A DNA stretch of 64,000 nt from Candidatus Poribacteria bacterium. Lineage in GTDB: Bacteria; Poribacteria; WGA-4E; GCA-2687025. The stretch spans positions 62,001 through 126,000 of the forward strand of contig JABGQA010000088.1 of assembly GCA_018644665.1 (NCBI GenBank), given 5' to 3'. The translations under genes were made by a program, and so were the position numbers. Below the pieces are notes generated by a model. It was not told the DNA's origin, did no database searches, and saw only the letters and a program-made list of their open reading frames with translations. How positions within the stretch are numbered: the stretch's first letter is position 1; every line of letters starts with the position of its first letter. Of the stretch, positions 8,280 through 16,565 are shown one piece after another.

Positions 8280-10220
8280 ATGGAGTCTAGGAACGGCGAG
8301 GCGAGTTTCGAACGGCAGCTCTCGACGCAAATCGAGATGGTCCGGCGGATCGGGAGGCGGATGCTCCGCGGCGCCGACCATGACGTCGACGACTTCACGC
8401 AGGAGGTGCTCCTACGCGCCTGGGCGCATCGAGACAGGCTCAGGGAGACGGACAGCTTGTCGCGCTGGGTGGCCGCGATCGCGCGGAATGCGGCTCGCAA
8501 CACTAGACGGACGCGGTCCCAGCCGCCGAGTGGAGATGTCGACGGCCTGCTGGACGAGCGCCCAACGGTCTCAGACGAGCTTGAGACGACAGAACGTTGG
8601 GAGCGTCTGCTCAACGCCCTCGGGGCGCTCGACGCAACCAATCGAGAGTTGCTCATCGCCCGATACGTCGACGACGCGACGTACGACGAGTTGCAGGCGC
8701 TGCACGGGCTGTCCTACGCCGCGGTGACGTCTCGGGTTCGCCGAGCAAAGCAGCACGCGCGGCGGCTTATCCAGGCAACTCTCGGGAGCATCTTAGCGGC
8801 CTTCTCTGCCAAATCGGAGCGCGCCTTCGCGCAGACTCCGCGGAGCGCGATGAGCGGATCCGCGGCCATGAGCACGATTCTCGCGACAAGTGGCCTGATC
8901 GTTGGGGCCGTCGCCGTCGGCGTCCACGCATACGGGCCCACGGACGCTGGGCCCGCGTCGCGAGAGATCGCGGTGACGGGCGTGTCCGAACAGACGATGG
9001 GTGGAGAAGAGACCATGGGCGATCTGCAAGTACGACGCGAGGACGGTCGCGTATGGATCGAGGCCGTGCCCGGCGGCCAATTCGGGGAGGGTTGGGACAG
9101 GTTCCTGCTGGCCATGCAGGCGCTTCTCAAGGCGCGTGGGGTCGACGCGGACATGGCCACGTTGATGGCCCTCTCCGGGGACGCCTTCGCCCTATGCCAC
9201 GCGTCCCATTGGCAGGGAGTCGCCAACCTGGCTGTCCCGACGGACCCGGTTCGGAATCTTGCCGAGGCCTACGGGTTCGAATACGGCGCGACGCACGAAG
9301 GCTACACAGGCCCGGTACTTGGCCGTCCGATGGAGGAACGTGAACGGCTGACAGGAGATGCGCTCGCACGCCTGCGTCAGGAGATCGACGCTGGCAGGCC
9401 GGTCCTGATCGCAGGGGCGGAGGATCATTGCGGCAGTTGCTCGGTCGTCGTCGGCTACTCGGAAGAGGACGGCACACTATGCCACGTGGGCGATGGCGAG
9501 CCGTATCGCTGGACGCCGATACGTGGTGTGACGCCGGGCGCGGTCGACTACGGCTTCGGTGTGATAGACGGACGCATCCGGGGCATCGGCGCGCCCGGAG
9601 CCAACGGAGGCTGGTACGCGAATCCGATCTACCTGCTCGGGGTAAGGGAGACGCCGCCCTCGGCCAGGGAACGCGCGCTGTCCGCGTTGCGCGTCGCGGT
9701 AGCCCTGCACGACTCGCCGACGTACGAGCGGTCCAACTGGGGTGGGGTGGAGTATTTCTTTGGCGCGCGGGCGTATGCGGAGTGGGAGAAGGCGCTGCGG
9801 GAACTTCGGTACCCCGAGGATCTCTCACGCGACGTGACGGCCGAGGTCACCGGCTTTGACGACGCGTACGATTGGTACGCGATGGACAACATGGTGACGC
9901 AGGTGGACCAGATCGTGCGCGGCCGTAGCGCGGCGGCAGCGCTTCTCGATCGCTCGGTCGATCTCTTCCCGGAGGCGTCCGAGTTCGTGCGGCAAGCTGC
10001 GCGGCACTATCGCGAGGAGGTGGACATCGCCAAGCGGAAGCTCCACGTCTTCATCCCACGGGACGAAGACACGTCAAAGGAGCGCGCCGCCTGGCTTTCC
10101 GACGAGACGAACCGCGAGGACGGCGCGGGGGCAATCGCGGAGATGGCCGTGGCAGAACGCGCCGCCATCGCCCAGATCGAGAAGGTCTTGGGGGTCGTCG
10201 ATCCCGGAGAGATGCAGTAG
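8280..10220 (+). CDS. ECF sigma factor fused to a membrane segment and papain-fold-like domain
   Basis: 646 residues from ATG 8280, preceded by GGAAGGGG with six-base spacing (the frame extends to GTG 8253). Residues about 10-85 are sigma region 2 (HDVDDFTQEVLLRAWAHRD), about 110-165 region 4 (ALDATNRELLIARYVDD then YAAVTSRVRRAKQHARRL). Then comes a hydrophobic segment at about 197-218 (ILATSGLIVGAVAVGVHAYG) and a 400-residue C-terminal part with a Cys-containing region (FALCHASHWQGV) and EDHCGSCSVVVGYSEEDG. The latter resembles BtrH/peptidase-C39-like papain folds, where a Cys starts the domain and a H-x-x-x-V/G-Y strand carries the histidine; this assignment is tentative. The architecture predicts a sigma domain tethered to the membrane with an extracytoplasmic or cytoplasmic sensor. 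It has no adjacent anti-sigma gene. Confidence 0.8.
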   Translation: MESRNGEASFERQLSTQIEMVRRIGRRMLRGADHDVDDFTQEVLLRAWAHRDRLRETDSLSRWVAAIARNAARNTRRTRSQPPSGDVDGLLDERPTVSDELETTERWERLLNALGALDATNRELLIARYVDDATYDELQALHGLSYAAVTSRVRRAKQHARRLIQATLGSILAAFSAKSERAFAQTPRSAMSGSAAMSTILATSGLIVGAVAVGVHAYGPTDAGPASREIAVTGVSEQTMGGEETMGDLQVRREDGRVWIEAVPGGQFGEGWDRFLLAMQALLKARGVDADMATLMALSGDAFALCHASHWQGVANLAVPTDPVRNLAEAYGFEYGATHEGYTGPVLGRPMEERERLTGDALARLRQEIDAGRPVLIAGAEDHCGSCSVVVGYSEEDGTLCHVGDGEPYRWTPIRGVTPGAVDYGFGVIDGRIRGIGAPGANGGWYANPIYLLGVRETPPSARERALSALRVAVALHDSPTYERSNWGGVEYFFGARAYAEWEKALRELRYPEDLSRDVTAEVTGFDDAYDWYAMDNMVTQVDQIVRGRSAAAALLDRSVDLFPEASEFVRQAARHYREEVDIAKRKLHVFIPRDEDTSKERAAWLSDETNREDGAGAIAEMAVAERAAIAQIEKVLGVVDPGEMQ

Positions 10221-10222
10221 CG

Positions 10223-10274
10223 CCGCGTCCAGACTTCCATCCGGCATGATGGCGGGGCGGAAGCCCGGACGCGG
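10223..10274. terminator. Bidirectional terminator-like stem-loop between convergent genes
   Basis: CCGCGTCC (10223-10230) pairs with GGACGCGG (10267-10274), and CTTCC (10234-10238) with GGAAG (10259-10263), separated by a symmetric 3-nt internal loop. It lies exactly between the stops of the ECF fusion (plus) and the methyltransferase (minus). There is no run of T on either side, so strength is uncertain. Confidence 0.55.
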
Positions 10275-10277
10275 ATG

Positions 10278-11084
10278 CTAGGAAGCGGCCCTCCTCGCGA
10301 TGATCTCAAAGCCACCACCGGTCCAGGCGCCCATGCGATGGTAGCTGCCCGGCGGGGCGTCTGGGAGTTGCCGCCATCGGGCGCCATCGATCACCTGGAC
10401 CAGTGAGAGCCCGGCGTCAAGCAGCCCGTTGAATATGTCGTCCATGTAGTGTCTGGTCTCGACGCCGCCATCGTCGTCGTACGGACCCCGGGACTCACAG
10501 TACGGCTTCGTGATGCGGTATCCAGAGCCGTCCCACTCGACGAAGTGGAGGCCGGGCTTCCCGACATCCGTTCTGTACACCCCGCCCACACGCAACACCC
10601 TGGCGACCTGAGCGTACACCGCCCGAATGTCTGGAGCCCAACAGGGAGTCATGCCGTATACGAGATCCATGGATTCAGGTCGTAGCGATGACAGGTCTCG
10701 CATGTCCGCGTGGACGGTCGTGACGTCGTAGCCGTGGTGGGCAGCGGCCTCCCGGTCGGCCTCCAGCTGTCCCTGAGCGATGTCGACGACTGTGACCCGC
10801 GCCCCAAGCAGGCCGAACACCGCCGACTGTTGTCCGCCACCGGCCGATAGACACAGCACGTCCTTCCCCTCAAGATCGGTGAAGAGGCTCAGCGGGCCGA
10901 TGGACACGTATCGTCTTGGCTCCAGGCGCCCCACGAGCCTGTCCTCTCTGGCATCCCCTCGGACGAACCGGCGGAGTTCCTCGACGTCCAGGTCCAGGAA
11001 CGGGATCGTGTGGCCGCCCCCTTTCTGAACTTCTCTCTCCCACTTCCTCTCGTTGGCAGCTGCTACTTCGTCAATATGCTCCAT
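10278..11084 (-). CDS. Class I SAM-dependent methyltransferase
   Basis: 268 residues; ATG 11084 follows AGGAGAAGG. The Rossmann methyltransferase core is plain: motif I VLCLSAGGGQQSAVFGLLGA, motif II acidic end VTVVDIAQGQLEADR, an acidic post-II site HADMRDLS, and motif IV-like MDLVYGMTPCWAPD, followed by VARVLRVGGVYRTDV. Such proteins methylate small molecules, and the same layout occurs in ubiquinone/menaquinone-type enzymes, but the C-terminal third gives no substrate clue. It stands alone, with about 370 bases of non-coding DNA upstream. Confidence 0.85.
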   Translation of the reverse strand: MEHIDEVAAANERKWEREVQKGGGHTIPFLDLDVEELRRFVRGDAREDRLVGRLEPRRYVSIGPLSLFTDLEGKDVLCLSAGGGQQSAVFGLLGARVTVVDIAQGQLEADREAAAHHGYDVTTVHADMRDLSSLRPESMDLVYGMTPCWAPDIRAVYAQVARVLRVGGVYRTDVGKPGLHFVEWDGSGYRITKPYCESRGPYDDDGGVETRHYMDDIFNGLLDAGLSLVQVIDGARWRQLPDAPPGSYHRMGAWTGGGFEIIARRAAS

Positions 11085-11453
11085 TGCCTTCTCCTACCAA
11101 TGCCTCAGGACGGGGCATGCATCACTACGTGATCAGCCGAGGGGCGAGTCCCGTATTACGGACGTTGGGATGCACCCGGTGGCGTCCACATCGAGGGCTG
11201 TGCACGGGACACGATCAGCAGAACGGCTGTTCTGTTCGATTGGCGGAAGGACGTAGTCAGTGGGTGTGCGATGGGACTCGAGTATAGGGACTGTGATGGC
11301 GCTGCGCGCCTGCCACCACCTCGGCGTTCGCCCCAGTCACCGCCGCCGGAGTCCAGACGCGGGCGATCTCGATCGCGCGTTCGAGGCGAAGAGAGGCGCC
11401 CGCGTCCTGCCGAGGCAGGGCCGTTACAGCCCTGATCCGACCAAGCTGGGAAC
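11085..11453. other. Non-coding stretch, nothing recognised
   Basis: Lies upstream of the methyltransferase (minus strand) and downstream of creD. Open frames on both strands have no protein-like composition. No clear promoter, RNA gene or repeat was seen. Confidence 0.5.
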
Positions 11454-12806
11454 CTAAGACGGCTCCTCAATCGAGGACGACGCCTCCTCCAGCCTGATCG
11501 CGTACCAATCGATCCCTCTCGTCAGGTACATGACCGCCGCCAAGGCGGCCAAGAGCCCCACGCTGCCCATGAGAAGGGCGTAGTCCGCCATTTGCAGGAC
11601 CAGGTAGAGATACCCGTACAGGAGGCCGAGCACGCCGCTCACCAGGAAGGTGGCCCGCCTATTCCCTGTGACGCTGTTTGTATAGGCGCCGATCAACGCC
11701 AGGATGACCGCGCTCGATATGAGATAGGCCGCCCCAAAACCGAAGAACTCCGCGATGGAGAGCAAGAGGGCGTAGAAGATCGAGACCGCGAACCCGATGA
11801 GCAGATACTGCAGGGGGTGAATGGGCCGCCCGTTCATGATCTCGGAGAAGAAGAGGACCATGAAGGTGAAGCCAAGGAACATGACGGCGTATTTCAGGGT
11901 GCGCATCGTCTTCTGGTAGACATCCACGGGTATGAAGAGTTCCACCCCGAAACCGGAGCCAGCGAGCGAGTGCGCGTCCCCGACCCATGACTGGGGGTAG
12001 TTGCGATTCAGGTGCAGGACCTTCCAATCGGCCTCGAAGCCGGTCTCGGTGATCGTCCTCGCCACGGGCAGGTACTCGCCGTTGAAGCTCGGGTGCGGCC
12101 ACGCGGATCGGAGACGCACGGAGGTCACCTTGCCTACGGGCACGAATTGGACCTGCCGGCTCCCGTTGAGTTCCAGCGTAAACTCGAACGGGACCCCCTC
12201 CGCTTCCCGACGGAGCGGCACGCGAGCGCTCACCCCGGATGAGATGACTTCCCGCACCGGGATGCCGGGGTCCATCTCGACCGGGCCGTCGCCCACCACG
12301 GCCACGATCTCCTCGCGGATTCCCTTCATGTCGGAAATTCCGAGCGAGACGAACGCCCTATCCCATTCGACATCCTCCACGGACGCATCGATCTCTTCGA
12401 GCATGGGGTTGGGGAACGTGCCCCTGATCGACAGCGTGGCGCCGTAGAGGATCGTCCGATATATCCCCCGGTAGCGTTCCTGCGTGGACAGATCCCCCTC
12501 GATGCCGATTTCGTCCGGCAGGAAGTGGAGGCGCTTTTCGACGAGGTGGATCTTGCCCTTGTCGTCCTCCATCTTGACGGAGAAGGGGACGCTCAGGACG
12601 GGACCGGTGACCGTCTGCGACGCGCCCCATTTCGCGCTTACGTCGCTGATGACGGCGTCCCTGCGGCTCTTTCTTTCGCGTACGAGGCCGGTCATCATGC
12701 TGGCCGGGATGAGAAGCGCCAAGATGATGGCAGCGATCAGAATCAGCTTGAACGTAACCGAAGTCCTTATCCAGCCGCGAATGGACCGGTGTGCGTGCTC
12801 GCTCAT
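11454..12806 (-). CDS. creD: CreD-family inner-membrane protein
   Basis: 450 residues, the usual size for CreD. The N-terminus after a short cytoplasmic tail (SIRGWIRTSVTFKLILIAAI) is a signal-anchor helix, followed by a large periplasmic domain (residues about 45-300), then about six closely spaced membrane helices at the C-terminus (ALLLSIAEFFGFGAAYLISS, GLLYGYLYLVLQMADYALL). The motif region near the first C-terminal helices (MNGRPIHPLQYLLIGFAVS) is the CreD hallmark, which typically reads R-x-x-H-P-x-Q-Y-x-L-I-G. In E. coli CreD is a CreBC target linked to envelope integrity and beta-lactam tolerance; no creBC is in this window. ATG 12806 is preceded by GGAG. Confidence 0.93.
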   Translation of the reverse strand: MSEHAHRSIRGWIRTSVTFKLILIAAIILALLIPASMMTGLVRERKSRRDAVISDVSAKWGASQTVTGPVLSVPFSVKMEDDKGKIHLVEKRLHFLPDEIGIEGDLSTQERYRGIYRTILYGATLSIRGTFPNPMLEEIDASVEDVEWDRAFVSLGISDMKGIREEIVAVVGDGPVEMDPGIPVREVISSGVSARVPLRREAEGVPFEFTLELNGSRQVQFVPVGKVTSVRLRSAWPHPSFNGEYLPVARTITETGFEADWKVLHLNRNYPQSWVGDAHSLAGSGFGVELFIPVDVYQKTMRTLKYAVMFLGFTFMVLFFSEIMNGRPIHPLQYLLIGFAVSIFYALLLSIAEFFGFGAAYLISSAVILALIGAYTNSVTGNRRATFLVSGVLGLLYGYLYLVLQMADYALLMGSVGLLAALAAVMYLTRGIDWYAIRLEEASSSIEEPS

Positions 12807-13530
12807 GTTCGTCTCCAGTACGGCCCGGAACTCGTGATCGGCGGTAAGGCGCTTCCTACCGTCCTTGACGCCAGTCGAACAGCCAACTCGCTCCCCTTAG
12901 CATGGACAAGTCGATAGAGGTTCCCCAGGCTGCGTGCGTCGCCTCTCGCCGCTCCAATTCCGTGCCTCATCGGGGAGATCCCTTCCCATCATGCCACCAC
13001 CACGCCAAGAGCGGAGGGCTTGTCGCTCGCCCATATGTGCGTATATGCACACTATGTGCAGTACGGCAATCCTAGCTGCGTGCCCTGAAGCTGTCAAGGG
13101 TACAGCCACCTTTGTCGCTGCGCGCCGACGCAGCGACCGGATATGTAGCATATATGCACACCTGCCCGCACTGGATTGCGCGTGGGCGGTCGTGGGCGCT
13201 GCACGCCGATTGCTCGAAGGGCAGTTGAAGGCGGGCAGCACTCGCGCTTGGGGAGACGCTGGCGTCGAGTCCGCCGAGGCTCGTGCTGGAGCCGGTTTGG
13301 CAATCAAGGGCGGGCAATGTCCGGGGTGTCCGGCCCGGCAGGATGTCTCTTGGCCGAGCTGAGCTGTTGTCCTCTGACCTACGCCGGTGAAACCGGCAAG
13401 AGTAGCTCGACATCGGCGCGGTCGTATAGACGCTCCCAGTCTCGCCGGAGGATCACGTAGCGGCAATCGTCCTCCAGGTCTCCTGCCTCATTCCGGCCGT
13501 ACTCGCGAAGACGCCTTCGAGCGCAACGAG
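12807..13530. other. Long non-coding region with repeated ATATGCACA boxes
   Basis: 724 bases upstream of creD (minus) and downstream of the nucleotidyltransferase (minus). Open frames exist on both strands but encode low-complexity R/P/A-rich strings without family features, so I regard them as non-coding. It contains the near-palindrome at 13036-13051 and a second copy of TATATGCACAC at 13151-13161. Confidence 0.5.
13036..13051. promoter_or_regulatory. Operator-like near-palindrome upstream of creD
   Basis: TGTGC-GTATAT-GCACA: perfect 5-bp arms around an AT-rich centre, with an 11-bp half of the same sequence (TATATGCACAC) repeated at 13151-13161, 109 bases away. Symmetric sites with a phased repeat suggest a dimeric regulator binding upstream of creD; inference only. 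Confidence 0.35.
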
Positions 13531-14280
13531 TCAGGAGACGCCCAGCGTCGACTCCCACTCGAAGAAGCCGACCTCGCCGATGGCGTGTTGGAAGATCGCT
13601 CGGGCGGCGGACGCCTTCTCAGGCATGGACGCGGCGGTGTAGAAGGCGTGGACGTGGCCGGCGAGCGTCGAGTCGACCTCGTGCAGACGCGCGACGACCT
13701 CCTTGTCGCGCGGCAGCCAATGACCTGCCGCCAGGTACTGCGCACACACGAGCATCTCCACCGCGCCGGACATGAGCATCGTGGCGCCGGCGGGGTCGTC
13801 GATTGCGATGTCGAAGCCGTCTTCGAGGAGCGTCGCGGCTCGGTAGCGCTGCGCGATCAGCGCCTCGTCGCTCACCTCAGGGCCGTGCGCTAACTCCTTC
13901 GCGGCCTGCTCGCGTATCTCGCCGAGGACCGGGTCGCCGTCGTAGAGGACATAGCCGGTGCTGACCATGTGCGCCGTGATTGGCTTGCCCTCGCCGCGCT
14001 GCTCGTCGAAGTAGCGTTGCACACGCGAGGGCGGGTTCACGAAAATCTCCGCGGGAACGCCGTTGAAGCGCTTCTGCGCGCGCTGCCGCCTGGGATCGTC
14101 CCACAACACCCACATGTCGAGATCGCTCGTAGGACTGGGATTGCCGCGGAGTATCGTCCCCGTCACGATGATGGCTATGGGGTCGTACCGTTCAATGATG
14201 TGTACAACCGCCTGCCGCAAAGCCTCATCGTAGGGTTCTCCGAGTTCGGGAAACCGGCACCGTTCCAGCTTGCCATCCAC
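13531..14280 (-). CDS. Nucleotidyltransferase-domain protein (with HEPN-like C-terminal helices)
   Basis: 249 residues from GTG 14280, chosen because a perfect GGAGGA sits five bases upstream; the frame can be extended to TTG 14352. The N-terminal domain has the pol-beta-type nucleotidyltransferase signature: IIVTGTILRGNPSPTSDLDM, with the two aspartates after the Gly-Thr helix, and a later acidic strand (PAEIFVN). The C-terminal ~110 residues are helical (DEALIAQRYRAATLLEDGFD and following) and resemble the HEPN/kanamycin-nucleotidyltransferase C-terminal bundle. Minimal MNT/HEPN pairs form toxin-antitoxin systems, and related fused proteins modify aminoglycosides; neither can be assigned here. 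It is transcribed away from dnaA. Confidence 0.72.
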   Translation of the reverse strand: MDGKLERCRFPELGEPYDEALRQAVVHIIERYDPIAIIVTGTILRGNPSPTSDLDMWVLWDDPRRQRAQKRFNGVPAEIFVNPPSRVQRYFDEQRGEGKPITAHMVSTGYVLYDGDPVLGEIREQAAKELAHGPEVSDEALIAQRYRAATLLEDGFDIAIDDPAGATMLMSGAVEMLVCAQYLAAGHWLPRDKEVVARLHEVDSTLAGHVHAFYTAASMPEKASAARAIFQHAIGEVGFFEWESTLGVS

Positions 14281-14393
14281 ATGAATCCTCCACGCGCCGC
14301 GCGGCGTTGAGACAACGATAACCGGGCGGGGCGGCGAGGGAAATAGACGCAACCCGGTTCGGGAGGATCGCGTAAGTTGCAGTGTCGAGAGTA

Positions 14394-14413
14394 TGTGGAC
14401 AGTATGTGGATAA
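14394..14413. promoter_or_regulatory. DnaA boxes upstream of dnaA
   Basis: A perfect DnaA box on the minus strand (TGTGGATAA, 14405-14413, reverse complement TTATCCACA) directly follows a weaker one (TGTGGACAG, 14394-14402). They lie about 160 bases before the dnaA start, the usual position for DnaA autoregulation. Confidence 0.7.
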
Positions 14414-14567
14414 CTTGCGCGCCGAGCCCAATGGTATCTCTGCTCCGGCCCGGCGCTCCCGCTGACACGTGACCTCTCTCGTCATGTCCCGAGACAGTTT
14501 GATCGGGCCTCGGAGGCGGCGCGGGCATGTCCCGGGCCTGAGCGTGGGGGCGAACCGGACAACGACG

Positions 14568-15980
14568 ATGGCAGAACAGACCGAATTCGTCTGGAGCGAT
14601 CTCGTCGGCGAGTTGCAGGACGGCCCGCGCGATCCGTACTTGGATCAGGCGGCGGGGGAACTGTTTCCCGACAAGACAACGCTGCAAATCCGCGTTGCCT
14701 CCACCTGGGCGCTCAAGACGATCGAGGACCGGCACCTCGACCGCATCCGCGCCAGCCTGCGAGCGAGATACGAAGAGCCTTACGACGTGGAATTCCTCAT
14801 CGACGCCAGCCTGGACCCGCCGGAGAAGGTCGTCGAGGAAGTCGAGGACGGCCACGACTCGCCGACGGAAGTAGTCGCTGCCCGCGAACCGCGAAGAGAA
14901 GCCCGGCCGCGGGGCGTGCCCGGCGTCGGTGAGCAGGCGAGCGGGCTAAACCGTCGGTACACGTTCGAACGGTTCATTGTGGGATCGAGTAACCGGCTCG
15001 CGTTTGCCGCGTCCCTGCAAATCGCGGAAAGCCCGGACGGCAGCCGGGTGAACCCGATGTTCATCTACGGCGGCGTCGGGCTCGGCAAGACGCACCTGCT
15101 GCACGCCATCGGGAACCTCGCGCAGGCAAAGAATCCCGGCCTGCGCGTGCTGTACGTCTCGGCGGAGACGTTCACGAACGACATGGTGGAAGCAATCCGT
15201 CGGCAGGAAACGAGCCTCATCCGCAACAAGTACCGCACGATGGATGTGCTGCTGATGGACGACATCCAGTTCCTTCAGCGCAAGGAAGCTACGCAGATCG
15301 AGTTCTTCAACACCTTCAACGACCTGCATAACGCGAACAAGCAGATCGTGCTGGCCAGCGACAGCAGTCCGCAGGACATGTCGCAATTAGAAGAACGCGT
15401 CAAGTCCCGGTTCATGTGGGGCATGCTCACGAGCATCGACTCGCCGGAAGTCGAGACGCGAACGGCGATCCTGCACCGGAAGGCGGAAGATCTGGGAATC
15501 CCCGACTTCCCGAACGACGTCGCCACGTACATGGCGGAGCACGTGACGTCGAACATCCGCGAGTTGGAAGGCGCGCTACAGACCGTCTACCAGCACACGT
15601 CGTTGCAGTCGCAGCCGCTGACGTTGGATGTCGTACAGGGCATACTCGACCCGCACGCCGGCGACGGGGAGGCGTTCCGAGGACAACCCGTTTCGACGGA
15701 CGCCATCCAGCGTGTGGTCGCCGAGTACTATCACATGAAGCCAACGGAGCTAAAATCGAAACGCCGGACGAAGCGCGTGGCGATGGTGCGGCATATCGCG
15801 ATGTACCTCTGCCGCCAGTTGACCGACCTGTCGTTGGTCGATATCGGTCGGGACTTCGGTGGACGCGATCACAGCACCGTCATCAACGGCTGCGTGAAGA
15901 TCGAACGCGAGGTGAACCGAGATCCCCAACTCGCGGAGATCGTGCAGCAGTTGACACGGCGCATCGCCGGCAAGCGGTAG
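14568..15980 (+). CDS. dnaA: Chromosomal replication initiator DnaA
   Basis: 470 residues from ATG 14568 (MAEQTEFVWSDLVGELQ); the frame is open to 14469 but the extra 33 residues are unlike a DnaA N-terminus. Domain I occupies about 1-85, a short linker follows, then the AAA+ domain begins with the conserved LNRRYTFERFIVGSSNRLA. Walker A GGVGLGKT is at 168-175 and Walker B LLMDDIQF at about 228-235. Domain IV ends with the DnaA signature, including GRDHSTV at about 432-438, which contacts DnaA boxes. DnaA-ATP oligomerises at oriC and opens the duplex. The probable origin follows directly, then dnaN, recF, a DUF721 gene and gyrB, the classical origin order. Confidence 0.98.
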   Translation: MAEQTEFVWSDLVGELQDGPRDPYLDQAAGELFPDKTTLQIRVASTWALKTIEDRHLDRIRASLRARYEEPYDVEFLIDASLDPPEKVVEEVEDGHDSPTEVVAAREPRREARPRGVPGVGEQASGLNRRYTFERFIVGSSNRLAFAASLQIAESPDGSRVNPMFIYGGVGLGKTHLLHAIGNLAQAKNPGLRVLYVSAETFTNDMVEAIRRQETSLIRNKYRTMDVLLMDDIQFLQRKEATQIEFFNTFNDLHNANKQIVLASDSSPQDMSQLEERVKSRFMWGMLTSIDSPEVETRTAILHRKAEDLGIPDFPNDVATYMAEHVTSNIRELEGALQTVYQHTSLQSQPLTLDVVQGILDPHAGDGEAFRGQPVSTDAIQRVVAEYYHMKPTELKSKRRTKRVAMVRHIAMYLCRQLTDLSLVDIGRDFGGRDHSTVINGCVKIEREVNRDPQLAEIVQQLTRRIAGKR

Positions 15981-16057
15981 GGCCAATTGGCCGGCCCGAA
16001 CTTGGAAAGTATACTTGACGAAAGTACCCCACACCCACATACACGCGTGCGCGGACG

Positions 16058-16075
16058 GAGGCCCTGATGGGCCTC
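16058..16075 (+). terminator. Hairpin after dnaA
   Basis: GAGGCCC-TGAT-GGGCCTC, a perfect 7-bp stem with a 4-base loop about 80 bases after the dnaA stop. No T tract follows, so it may be a weak terminator or a structural element of the origin. Confidence 0.4.
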
Positions 16076-16551
16076 TCGGACCCCTGTTCTTGGGAAGGTC
16101 GGAGCACGACGCGCGGTCCGCGTGGCCAAGCGGTAACCGCACAAGTTATCCACAAGGTGCCCACAGGAACCACACACGCACGCGCACCGCGGCCAGCTCG
16201 ACAAATCGACAGGAGATACAAGAAGAGTCGATTGTGGGTAAGTTCGTGGAAAAGGCGTGGGCACACGGTGAACAGGCCGTCGAGAAGCGTGGACAACCGG
16301 AGGCGCGGCGATTCGGCCCACAGGCGTGGGAAGTAGGCCACATCGGTTTTCCACACAGCGCGCACATGCCTATTCCCCAGCGGCCACGCGGTTTTCGGGG
16401 GTTGTCCACGCTGTCCACCGTCCCTACTACGTCTACTGCATGTACTAAAGAAACCAGAAGTAACGGCAAGCGGAGCGGATCCATACACGGGAAGGTCGGC
16501 GGACGAACCTCGACGATGTGGGTCATGCATATCGCAACGGAACTCGATAAC

Positions 16552-16564
16552 GGAGGGAGCCTCC
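16552..16564 (+). promoter_or_regulatory. Ribosome-binding site of dnaN inside a small hairpin
   Basis: The dnaN Shine-Dalgarno GGAGG (16552-16556) is complementary to CCTCC (16560-16564), which lies directly before the ATG at 16566, with a 3-base loop. The anti-SD strand abutting the start codon could modulate dnaN translation. Confidence 0.45.
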
Positions 16565-16565
16565 C

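Larger units (their letters stand above)
15981..16565. other. oriC: Probable chromosomal replication origin (oriC)
   Basis: A 585-base gene-free stretch between dnaA and dnaN holding DnaA-box-like 9-mers on both strands: perfect TTATCCACA at 16146-16154; TGTGGGTAA at 16233-16241; CGTGGAAAA at 16245-16253; CGTGGACAA at 16288-16296; TTTTCCACA at 16347-16355; TTGTCCACG at 16402-16410. A perfect 12-bp palindrome GGCCAATTGGCC (15981-15992) follows the dnaA stop, and a GAGGCCC/GGGCCTC hairpin is at 16058-16075. Box density and context are those of a bacterial oriC. No strongly AT-rich unwinding element is obvious by eye. Confidence 0.8.

Noticed and set aside
12897-13466. 189-codon minus-strand ORF upstream of creD
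   Set aside because: Low-complexity R/A/P sequence with no domain; treated as non-coding.
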